A DNA stretch of 12,793 nt from Candidatus Melainabacteria bacterium (lineage in GTDB: Bacteria; Cyanobacteriota; Vampirovibrionia; Obscuribacterales; Obscuribacteraceae). Below, piece after piece: positions 1-7,509 of this stretch. The notes under the pieces were generated by a model that made no database searches, was not told the origin of the DNA, and worked only from the letters and a program-made list of their open reading frames with translations. The number at the start of each line of letters is the position of its first letter. Positions within the stretch are counted from its first letter, which is position 1. The stretch is taken from assembly GCA_014380105.1 (NCBI GenBank), contig JACMKL010000404.1, forward strand, positions 1-12,793. The letters are read 5' to 3'. The position numbers and the translations under genes were made by a program.

Positions 1-799
1 CTGATTCATTAAGGGCTACCACCATCGCTAATACCATGGTGATTGCCGAGCCAACGAACGGAATCAAATTGAAAAGCCCGGCAAGGGCTCCAAGAACCAG
101 TGAGTACGGCACGCCGATCAAAAAGAGACCTGTTCCTAAAATCAACGAAACTGCCAGACTGACCAAAAGTTGTCCGCGCACATAACCACCCATACGAGAA
201 GCCAGTGGTCGAATCAGTCCACCAAATCTTTCTCTTCTTTCTTGTGGTATCCACAAGAGCAATTTAGGCCACATGTCTTTTGCTTCGATCACAAAGTACG
301 TGGTCAAAAATAGAACCAAAATCAGATTTACAGCGGCCCCCATTAAGCCTGCTGTGAGCTTTAAGGTATGTTTGGCGATGTTTGGTGCCAGATCTTTGAG
401 GCGTTGTGGATCGATTTTTGTAATTTCGTCTTCACTGCCAATGTAATCTTTTAAAATCGGAAATTTTTCTGCCAGGTTATGAACATAAACCGGTAAATTC
501 TCGTAGAGATTGACCGATTGTTCTTTCATCGCAGGGAAGAGTAAGAAAGCGACAGCGCTATATACTGCAAACGTACAAGCGTAAATGACCAGGACAGTGA
601 CAATGCGAGGAATTTTTCGCGTCTCTCCCCATTCTGCAACAGGACTGATTGCCGAGGCGAGTGTGATTGCCATCAAAACGCAAATTACGATAATTCTCAA
701 CTCATAAAAAAGCCAGCAAAAAAAGAGACCCAGAATCAGGAAGAAAACCGCTTTCAGAGCGACTTTACCATTCACTTTTTCTGTTTTACCTTCGCTCAT
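1..799 (-). CDS. AI-2E family transporter (UPF0118/PerM-like), C-terminus cut by window edge
   Basis: I translated this frame from the ATG at 799 down to the window edge; 266 residues are visible and the stop lies outside. It is an inner-membrane protein. Hydrophobic segments lie at about residues 16-32, 35-52, 65-90, 150-171, 210-230 and 233-262, with a soluble stretch at about 90-148 between the third and fourth. The family signature is clear in the second half: GGYVRGQLLVSL at 204-215, then PYSLVLGALAGLFNLIPFVG at 231-250. Members are usually about 330-380 aa, so roughly 70-110 residues should be missing. The family is functionally mixed: some members export autoinducer-2 and others act as cation/proton antiporters, so the substrate cannot be read here. 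The start is 2 bp after the TAG of the upstream glycosyltransferase gene (TAG-CA-ATG), with AAAGG about 12 nt before the ATG, so it is probably translationally linked to that gene. Confidence 0.9.
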   Translation of the reverse strand, partial: MSEGKTEKVNGKVALKAVFFLILGLFFCWLFYELRIIVICVLMAITLASAISPVAEWGETRKIPRIVTVLVIYACTFAVYSAVAFLLFPAMKEQSVNLYENLPVYVHNLAEKFPILKDYIGSEDEITKIDPQRLKDLAPNIAKHTLKLTAGLMGAAVNLILVLFLTTYFVIEAKDMWPKLLLWIPQERRERFGGLIRPLASRMGGYVRGQLLVSLAVSLILGTGLFLIGVPYSLVLGALAGLFNLIPFVGSAITMVLAMVVALNES

Positions 800-801
800 T
801 G

Positions 802-3351
802 CTAATGCCCGCCTTTGTTTTGGACTTTCAACATCGGACTAGGTAAACCCAAGACTTTACCGTTTTTGTCAAGTGCCAGTGCGACAACTTGGTGAACCTC
901 GCCATCATTGTAGACGTTTGCGGGCAATTTAAATGTACTGATTGATTCTGATAAAACCGCTGACTGCAATATACGACTTCTTAACCATTCGTCAGGAATG
1001 TCTACTGTTGAGCTTTCTGGCGATTTTCGGTTTAAGGAAATTTTGATGATTCTGTACGGCATCAAAATAAGCTCTTCCACATTGGTATCAAAGGTAGTAC
1101 CGGCTTTTGAAATCAAAAGGATAGATGATTTGGCTTCAGGAATTTTTGAAACATCAACCTGCAAGAAATTTCCAGCACTATTATTTGCCGACATACTCTG
1201 AGTGAGGCGAGGCACACACTTGGGACCTGACACGCCTTCAATTGATTCTAAATCGATGTAGTAAGGGGAAGGTGGAATCTTGATTCCGACCTCTTTCACC
1301 GAGCCACCGAGCAACCATTCTTTGTTGAAGAATAGGGGGCACTCAAATTCTGAATCACTCATTTGGAGTAGCTTTGCCTGTTTGACTATATTTACAACGT
1401 GTCGCTCTTGTTGAAATGAAAACCGCAGTAAAGGCATCAAATCTTTAATTGGTTGGTCTGCGTGTATCTTCATTTTTATGCGCACAAGCGGCACAGCGAG
1501 TGGGTTTATTGGATCAATAGAAGCTCTCAACACCAGACCGTTTGGATCTCTCAATCCAGAATAGAGGCGAAGTTGATTCGGCAATTTCTCTATTTGCGGA
1601 TATTTCTCGTTGAAAACATGCCAGCGGGTAGCGTCTTCTATCCGGGTTGTTTTTGGTTCATAGAGAAGCTGAGCCGCTTTTGCCATCTCAATCTTAAAAT
1701 CAACATTTCCTTGGGGAGTAGACCAGGGTACGATCTTCTCGTCTGCGTCGCTCCACATGTATACATGCCGAACGGGATTTACAAAAATCGAATTAATCAA
1801 TCTCTCATGCCTGAGAAAGCGATGGTCACAGGGAACATCCGGCTCAGCTGTGATTATATTCTGGGAAATATCTCGAGCAGAAAAGGGCTTTGCCAGCATC
1901 GTTTTTAGATACCCGGGTCGAGTGATCATTGGCGCACCGCGATAATCCGAGGGCAAATTCAGTAAGAGTATCTGTTCGTTGCTTACTGCTCCTGAACTTT
2001 GCCGCGGCAATGCATCAACAAGTTGGTTGAGCTGGGCGTGCATTTTTTGCATGCCCTCACCGGCTTTCTGGAAAGGTACTTGATTGATATGGCAGCCAAT
2101 TGCCCAAATAACTAGATTGTAGGCGAGAAGAAGAGTGCCTGCAAAAGTTGTGAATCGAATGATTTTCTTCGGTAAAACATCTTCGGCTGGCAAAAGTGCA
2201 AAGGTCAGAAATAAACAATAAGGTGCCGATGATAGGAAGAAAAGTCTCGCCCCAGCCAGGTTGTCGGCAATATGCCAGACTTGGAATGCTGGCAATATTG
2301 CAATCAACATCCAGGTCGCGAAGAAAATGAGAATACGAAGCAGAGATGGCGTAAATACGCACCGGATTGCGGCAAATAGAAGCGCCATCAGAATTGGCAC
2401 GTGAGCAAATTTCATTGCTTTTACTGACGAGAACATTTCGCCATTGATTGGGCAAAAGATCCGATCCCATGTACCTTGATAGGTAAAGAGAGTTATTGCA
2501 GAATCTATAGAAAAATCGGAACCGTAGCCGCCTATCGCGCTGCCAATCAAAAGCGAGCGCACAATTGCAAATCCCGCAAGTGTCGCCCACAAGGCTAATA
2601 AGGCTTTGGCTTGAATGCTAGCCGCTCGCCCTTTCAAGATCTGCCGGTTCGGAATTAATACGACATAAAGGGTTGCCACTACAGGTAGTGTGACCGCAAT
2701 TTCCTTACTTGCCAGAGAAAGAATGAAAGACGCTACGCTCAGCATTAAAAATAGCGGCTCTCGTACCAATCGTAAACGCATAAAGAAGTACAGAGAAGAT
2801 AGATAAAATAGCGTGGAAAGAACGTCTACGCGACCGATTATCCAGGACACAGACTCGACATGCAGGGGATATGCAGCAAATAAGAGTGACGACCAAATTG
2901 CGGTAGTCGCTCGCATTCGATTTCCGAAAGTGCCAGATACTTCAGAAGCAATTAATCCCACAAAAATGGAACATCCAGCCATCAGCAAAGTGTTTAAGAG
3001 GTGATATCCGAATGCATTTGTTTTCCAGATCAAATAGTCCAAGAATATGGAAATCGAAACGACCGGGCGGTAGCTCTTCATCAAATCAGAGCCGCCCCAA
3101 TTGCTGTAAAGATTAGCTAGGAAGTCGTGTGCGTCTCCTTTATCGAGCGCTCTGGAGACGTAGTCGAGATGTAGAAAATCATCGAGTAAAAATCCGGAAT
3201 ACATCGACGGTTGGTAAAGGAAAAGCAGTAAAACCGTGCTTAAAATCGTAGCAATTACTACCTGGATTTTTGTCGAGCGAAAATCCACCCCCGCTTTTTG
3301 AAGTCTAATTTCGCGTGAGAAGGACTTGCTTTCATCGGTTTGAGTGTTCAA
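802..3351 (-). CDS. GT-C fold membrane glycosyltransferase-like protein (TMTC/PMT-related), second tandem copy
   Basis: 849 aa. The N-terminal half (about 28-420) is multi-pass and carries marks of GT-C enzymes that use lipid-linked sugars: the Asp pair in LLDDF (D57-D58) in the first outer loop, YPLHVESVSWIIGRVD at 161-176 and SKEIAVTLP at 215-223. The last two closely resemble bacterial and eukaryotic TMTC-type proteins. TMTC proteins end in TPR repeats, but here the C-terminal half is an all-beta-looking soluble region with no TPR: about 457-541, a jelly-roll-like stretch at about 600-706, and a terminal domain at about 729-845. It aligns along its whole length with the neighbouring 848-aa protein. 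The start is TTG at 3351, overlapping the upstream stop by 4 bp (TTGA). The next in-frame ATG (residue 50) would cut through the first membrane helix, so TTG is preferred. Substrate and acceptor are unknown; envelope glycosylation is an inference. Confidence 0.82.
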   Translation of the reverse strand: MNTQTDESKSFSREIRLQKAGVDFRSTKIQVVIATILSTVLLLFLYQPSMYSGFLLDDFLHLDYVSRALDKGDAHDFLANLYSNWGGSDLMKSYRPVVSISIFLDYLIWKTNAFGYHLLNTLLMAGCSIFVGLIASEVSGTFGNRMRATTAIWSSLLFAAYPLHVESVSWIIGRVDVLSTLFYLSSLYFFMRLRLVREPLFLMLSVASFILSLASKEIAVTLPVVATLYVVLIPNRQILKGRAASIQAKALLALWATLAGFAIVRSLLIGSAIGGYGSDFSIDSAITLFTYQGTWDRIFCPINGEMFSSVKAMKFAHVPILMALLFAAIRCVFTPSLLRILIFFATWMLIAILPAFQVWHIADNLAGARLFFLSSAPYCLFLTFALLPAEDVLPKKIIRFTTFAGTLLLAYNLVIWAIGCHINQVPFQKAGEGMQKMHAQLNQLVDALPRQSSGAVSNEQILLLNLPSDYRGAPMITRPGYLKTMLAKPFSARDISQNIITAEPDVPCDHRFLRHERLINSIFVNPVRHVYMWSDADEKIVPWSTPQGNVDFKIEMAKAAQLLYEPKTTRIEDATRWHVFNEKYPQIEKLPNQLRLYSGLRDPNGLVLRASIDPINPLAVPLVRIKMKIHADQPIKDLMPLLRFSFQQERHVVNIVKQAKLLQMSDSEFECPLFFNKEWLLGGSVKEVGIKIPPSPYYIDLESIEGVSGPKCVPRLTQSMSANNSAGNFLQVDVSKIPEAKSSILLISKAGTTFDTNVEELILMPYRIIKISLNRKSPESSTVDIPDEWLRSRILQSAVLSESISTFKLPANVYNDGEVHQVVALALDKNGKVLGLPSPMLKVQNKGGH

Positions 3352-5894
3352 TGTTGTTTACCGGTGCCTTTGTTTTTCTTTTTCTTTAGAAAAACGGCAT
3401 CGAGCTGAAAGTTGATTGGATCAGATGCATATCCAATCACTTTGCCTGCGGCATCGGCAGCAAAAATGCGCATCTCATAGAAGCCTGGCTCCGGAAGGTC
3501 TCGTAAATTTATTGTTTGCGCTGTCGAGTTTAATTCTTTGAACGTTCCTGTTTTTGAGATGTTCTTACTAAATTCTGTATCTCGGAATGTTCCTGAATAG
3601 TGTTCAAACCATGAATTTGGTTTGCTAATCTCATACACAACCTTTTGTGCCCCTGGTATTTTTGTGACGTCATATGAAAATGGTCCGAGGTCTCCAGCGG
3701 TATGCACTGTACCGGTGGTATCCTCCACTCCAACTCGGTTTCCTCCATTGTCACTGGCTGGAGCCAGGGTTGGAATTTCCTTGATTGCTCTGACCAGGCG
3801 AACTGATTTTAGAGTGAGTGTAATTGGCTTAATTGTGGTGTCCAGGCGAATTGAATTAATGCGACCTTCGCAAATCCAGCTTTTTCTTTCGGAGATTGAG
3901 AAGCGATATTTTTTGAATTCGGTGCCCGGAATGAGTGGTAGAACCAGTTGTCTTTTAGTCGAGTAAGAATCGTTTTGTGTGCCAGTCCATGACAGCACCA
4001 GGGCACCACCGGAGACATTCGCTCCTTCAGCTTTTATTTCAAAATCGAGAAAATCTGAATCTGTTGAAGAGAGATCTAGCGCTGGAGATTTAAGGGTGTC
4101 ATTGCCTTCTAATTTAAAACTGTTGCCGCCAGAAATAAAATTTTCAGTGAGATCGTCTATGTCTGGTTCATTTTGTGTGATTGGAGACGTGGCTGGAGGG
4201 CTTGCTGTGCCCAGTTCTGTAAGTTGTACGAGCTTGTCCTTTTCGGCATCCCACGAATAAACGCCTTTCACTTTCTCGTTTGAAAGCAGTCGTCTAAATC
4301 TTGAAGACGAAATAAGTGTTGCGTCACCAAAGTTGATCGGTTCAAAAGTCAGTACACGCTCGCTGAGATCAGTTTTTGACAGAGGCGGTCTCAGTGCCAC
4401 TATAAACATGGTGGCGTTGTACAGCATGTGCGCGCCTTTGTTTTTCTGAGGCAAATCAACGACAGCTATTTGCTCACCTGGTTGTTTCGTCAACATCACT
4501 TCTTCCACAGAACGACGCAGGTTACTGACTCCTTGCGACGCTCGCATCCACGGCACATTGTTTAGTGAACCAACAAAAATGTAGCTAAAAATGAAAATGC
4601 TCAGGAGTATTAGACTGAAAATTGAAAGCAGCGGGTTTGCCTTACTTTCATAACTCCGGTCGGCACCATCACCAATGGCGAGCGCTGCTAGCATTAGAGC
4701 TGTCGGAGCAGTTGCAAGATAGGCAAAGCGTGCACCTTGCAAGTCAGGGGTGATGTCCCAAACTTGAAGAGTCGGAGCGAGGGCAATCACGCACCAGCCG
4801 AGAGACAAATAGAAAAATGGCGAGAGTTTGAACGGTAAGGATATGGTGGCAGATTTCTGTTTCACTGCTCTGAAAATTGCCAGAACAATGGCGCTCGCGA
4901 TCGAAAGTTTAAACACTAACCTGATTGAATCTTTGGGAGAGGTTATCTCGTCATTGAAAGGAAGAAGCAGTCTGAATAACGATCTGTCTTCGATCCAGCG
5001 ACGGTAGAGACTTGACGATAGTCCTTCTCCGATTGAGCCCTTATACCCGCCCATCAATGTTCCGAGCGCAAATGTGCGATAGCCGATATAAAATAATAAG
5101 GCCGCTGAGTGTGGGAGAGAGGCTGTAGCAGCTGCTTTTAGCCTGGCGAAAAGAGATAATTTTTTGTCAGACGAAATAAAATAGCTATTTATAAATTCGT
5201 ATAGAAAGATAGTTGGTGGCAGTGTAATTGCCATCTCTTTCGACATCAATGCAATCGCAAATGAGAGCAAACTGAAAGTCATATACAGGCGTTTTTTGAG
5301 CCTCTTTTGCGCATCTTCAACCTGCCTGCCCAACAAATACAGCCAGAGTGAGAGAAACAGAAAGACAGTGGTGACACTATCCACTCGGGCGATAATCCAA
5401 CTAACCACTTCAGGATGGAGTGGGTGACACGAAAACAGCGAAGCGGCAAGAAATGCGGTTAGCAGGCGGGCATTTTTTTGCATGCTCGGAAACATGCAAT
5501 TCAATGACAGGAAAAGAAAAATCGATGAAAGCGCCTGAAAGCTAAAGTTAGCAATGTGAAAGCCGTTGGCGTTGCTTTTCCAGAGCAACCAATCAAAAGC
5601 GAGCGTAATCGAAATAAACGGCCGATAGAATTGCGTGCCCCAGGTCTGCATCCAGTTTGTGTGGAAATTTCTGAGCAAAAGCTCGGGGTGACCGCTGAAG
5701 ACGGTTTTTAAATACTCAACGTGCGCAAAATCGTCAGCCAGGAAATATCCGCCCAAGCTCCGATGAAATGCCGCCAAATTGATTAGAAAAATGACAACGA
5801 TGGCAATGAAAACCCAGTTGACGTTGAGTCGACCGGATAGGGTCGCTTCCCCCACCGGCCTGGCGTTATCTGCTGCTATTTCTGCCTTTTGCAC
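3348..5894 (-). CDS. GT-C fold membrane glycosyltransferase-like protein (TMTC/PMT-related), first tandem copy
   Basis: 848 aa, first gene of the minus-strand operon. There is a membrane helix at about 27-45, then the first outer loop with FLADDF (D54-D55, the putative catalytic/metal-binding Asp pair), CHPLHPEVVSWIIARVD at 156-172, SKEMAITLP at 218-226 and LFYIGYRTFALG at 267-278, which corresponds to the conserved region after the KE motif in TMTC proteins. The membrane part ends near 442. The periplasmic-type C-terminal half holds a domain with EQIAVVDLP (474-482), a jelly-roll-like module at about 590-702 ending in a typical INSIRLD...LKSVRLVRA pattern, and a terminal beta domain at about 738-832, followed by a Lys-rich tail. 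The start is GTG at 5894, the first usable start in frame; only a weak AGG lies about 14 nt upstream, so the exact start is less certain than the gene. Sugar donor and acceptor cannot be told from sequence. Confidence 0.82.
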   Translation of the reverse strand: MQKAEIAADNARPVGEATLSGRLNVNWVFIAIVVIFLINLAAFHRSLGGYFLADDFAHVEYLKTVFSGHPELLLRNFHTNWMQTWGTQFYRPFISITLAFDWLLWKSNANGFHIANFSFQALSSIFLFLSLNCMFPSMQKNARLLTAFLAASLFSCHPLHPEVVSWIIARVDSVTTVFLFLSLWLYLLGRQVEDAQKRLKKRLYMTFSLLSFAIALMSKEMAITLPPTIFLYEFINSYFISSDKKLSLFARLKAAATASLPHSAALLFYIGYRTFALGTLMGGYKGSIGEGLSSSLYRRWIEDRSLFRLLLPFNDEITSPKDSIRLVFKLSIASAIVLAIFRAVKQKSATISLPFKLSPFFYLSLGWCVIALAPTLQVWDITPDLQGARFAYLATAPTALMLAALAIGDGADRSYESKANPLLSIFSLILLSIFIFSYIFVGSLNNVPWMRASQGVSNLRRSVEEVMLTKQPGEQIAVVDLPQKNKGAHMLYNATMFIVALRPPLSKTDLSERVLTFEPINFGDATLISSSRFRRLLSNEKVKGVYSWDAEKDKLVQLTELGTASPPATSPITQNEPDIDDLTENFISGGNSFKLEGNDTLKSPALDLSSTDSDFLDFEIKAEGANVSGGALVLSWTGTQNDSYSTKRQLVLPLIPGTEFKKYRFSISERKSWICEGRINSIRLDTTIKPITLTLKSVRLVRAIKEIPTLAPASDNGGNRVGVEDTTGTVHTAGDLGPFSYDVTKIPGAQKVVYEISKPNSWFEHYSGTFRDTEFSKNISKTGTFKELNSTAQTINLRDLPEPGFYEMRIFAADAAGKVIGYASDPINFQLDAVFLKKKKNKGTGKQH

Positions 5895-6069
5895 GCACTG
5901 ATTATTACCTGGATCGGCTATTAATGCCTGAATTCGACATCAGCGAAGCGGTCAGTTCGGCGAATTCTTGTTAAGAAATTAGCTAATCTGATACTGTAGA
6001 AGGTATGGACAAATAGCAGTTCAAGCCAGTGCTCGCGGTTTTCGCGGATTACAAGTGGTGTCTCTGTAG
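5895..6069. promoter_or_regulatory. Divergent intergenic region between glycosyltransferase operon and GH1 gene
   Basis: This 175-bp gap is the only place from which both the minus-strand operon and the plus-strand GH1-dsbD pair can start. For the plus strand a modest sigma-70-like pair is visible: TTGTTA at 5968-5973 and GATACT at 5990-5995, 16 bp apart, each matching 4 of 6 consensus positions. I found no convincing promoter for the minus strand. The spacer of the plus-strand candidate contains a perfect palindrome, listed separately. Promoter positions are inference. Confidence 0.4.
5978..5987. promoter_or_regulatory. Perfect 10-bp palindrome ATTAGCTAAT, possible operator
   Basis: ATTAGCTAAT equals its own reverse complement. 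It lies between the candidate -35 and -10 of the plus-strand promoter, where a bound dimeric repressor would block RNA polymerase. A second imperfect symmetry, TTCTT-GTT-AAGAA at 5965-5977, abuts it. One copy of a short AT-rich palindrome can arise by chance, and no regulator gene is in the window. Confidence 0.3.
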
Positions 6070-7488
6070 ATGGAAGATGAATTAACGCCGCAAAACGCAA
6101 CATTGAAATTTCCTGAGGGTTTCCTTTGGGGAGCCGCCACCTCGCATTTTCAAGTTGAGGGTCACCCGACCGAAATGAGCACCAGACTGTCTGATTGGTC
6201 TAAGTGGACGGCGATTGCCGGAAACATCTCAGACAGTACGACGGCAGATTCGGCGTGCGAATTCTTCTCCAGATACCAGTCCGATATTGAGTTACTTGGT
6301 GGATTAAACCTTGGTGCACTGCGCATCAGTCTGAATTGGGCGGTTTTATGCCCAACCAGCGGGGAGGACGGCAAGCGGTCCCTCGACATGAAAGAGGTCG
6401 AGTACTACAGAAATTTGCTCTCATCCTTGAAGAAGCGCAATATAACAACCTTTGTGACCCTTTTCCACTTCTGTTTGCCTGAAGCTCTGGCTGACGACGA
6501 AGGTTGGCTCAGCGAAAAAACTGCAATTGAATTCGGACGCTTTGCTGAGCTTATCGCCCGAGAGCTTGGCGAGTACATCGACTACTGGATTACTATCAAC
6601 GAGCCACTGCCTTATGTTTATCAAGGCTATGTGGACGGATCATGGCCGCCTGGTCAAAAACAGCATTATCTCAATGCCTTTAAAGCTGTGCGCAATATGC
6701 TCAAAGGTCATGCGCTGGCTTATCATGCCATTCACAAGGTTATTCCAGATGCGAAAGTCAGCTTTACCAATCACTGGCGCCCATTTGTGCCTCGCAATAA
6801 ATGGAATCCGCTCGATTGTTTAGTCACTCATATGCGCAATCGTGTCTTCAATCACCTTTTCCCTGCTGCCATCAAGCACGGCGCCATGCAATTTCCTTTT
6901 CCTCTCAATTTTGAGCCATCTATTAAGGCACTTTGTGAACCCATTGAAGGTCTCAAAGACACGATGGATTACAGCGGAGTCAATTACTACACGCGCGATA
7001 TGTCACAGCATAGTTTTGAAGCCCCCTTCGACTTCTTCGGCAGAAGCTGGCGCAATCTCGAAGCTGAAATCAGCTGCATGGGATGGGAAAGCTATCCGGA
7101 CGGTTTATTCGAAATTTTGACTAAAGAATTGAAGCCGTATTTGAAGCGCAGCGATGGAAAAGACTGCCCGATTATGATTACCGAAAACGGTTATGCCACT
7201 CTGTTTCCCGCTCATTTGGTTGAAGGTGACTGGTCTCTTACTGATGAATTCCGCATCAAATATTTGATATCGCATCTGATGGCGATGCATAAGGCTATAC
7301 AGAAAGGCGCCAATGTAAAGGGCTATCTTTACTGGTCTTTGCTTGATAACTTCGAATGGGCAGAAGGTTTGAAAGCCCGCTTTGGCTTGGTGAGGGTGGC
7401 TTTCCCGACTCAAGAGCGAACTCTGCGCAAGAGTGCCTATGTATATGCCAAAATAGCTCAAAGCAACACGCTTGATCCGTTTATTTGA
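6070..7488 (+). CDS. Glycoside hydrolase family 1 beta-glycosidase (beta-glucosidase-like)
   Basis: 472 aa, about the normal length for a single GH1 (beta/alpha)8 barrel. No signal peptide, so cytoplasmic. It hydrolyses beta-linked glycosides with retention of configuration; glucose or galactose specificity is not decided by sequence. The N-terminal family signature is FPEGFLWGAATSHFQVEG at 14-31, including sugar-binding Q28. R85 (RISLNW), which normally contacts the nucleophile, and H133 (LFHF) are present. The acid/base is E178 in INEP (176-179), and the nucleophile is E372 in ITENG (370-374). GVNYY is at 303-307, and the sugar-binding YWSLLDNFEW at 421-430 has W422, E429 and W430. The usual second Arg of SWSR is replaced (NWAVLCP). 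The start is fixed by an in-frame TAG directly before the ATG; no strong Shine-Dalgarno is visible. It is followed 21 bp later by dsbD on the same strand, suggesting shared transcription. Confidence 0.93.
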   Translation: MEDELTPQNATLKFPEGFLWGAATSHFQVEGHPTEMSTRLSDWSKWTAIAGNISDSTTADSACEFFSRYQSDIELLGGLNLGALRISLNWAVLCPTSGEDGKRSLDMKEVEYYRNLLSSLKKRNITTFVTLFHFCLPEALADDEGWLSEKTAIEFGRFAELIARELGEYIDYWITINEPLPYVYQGYVDGSWPPGQKQHYLNAFKAVRNMLKGHALAYHAIHKVIPDAKVSFTNHWRPFVPRNKWNPLDCLVTHMRNRVFNHLFPAAIKHGAMQFPFPLNFEPSIKALCEPIEGLKDTMDYSGVNYYTRDMSQHSFEAPFDFFGRSWRNLEAEISCMGWESYPDGLFEILTKELKPYLKRSDGKDCPIMITENGYATLFPAHLVEGDWSLTDEFRIKYLISHLMAMHKAIQKGANVKGYLYWSLLDNFEWAEGLKARFGLVRVAFPTQERTLRKSAYVYAKIAQSNTLDPFI

Positions 7489-7509
7489 ACTAAGGCACAA
7501 AAATATTTT

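Noticed and set aside
1453..1908. 151-codon open frame on the plus strand inside the 849-aa glycosyltransferase gene
   Set aside because: It lies wholly antisense to a gene with clear family motifs, has no recognisable domain and reads as compositional shadow.
2057..2590. 177-codon minus-strand frame inside the 849-aa gene
   Set aside because: Same strand but another frame of a real gene; its sequence lacks membrane pattern or any family motif.
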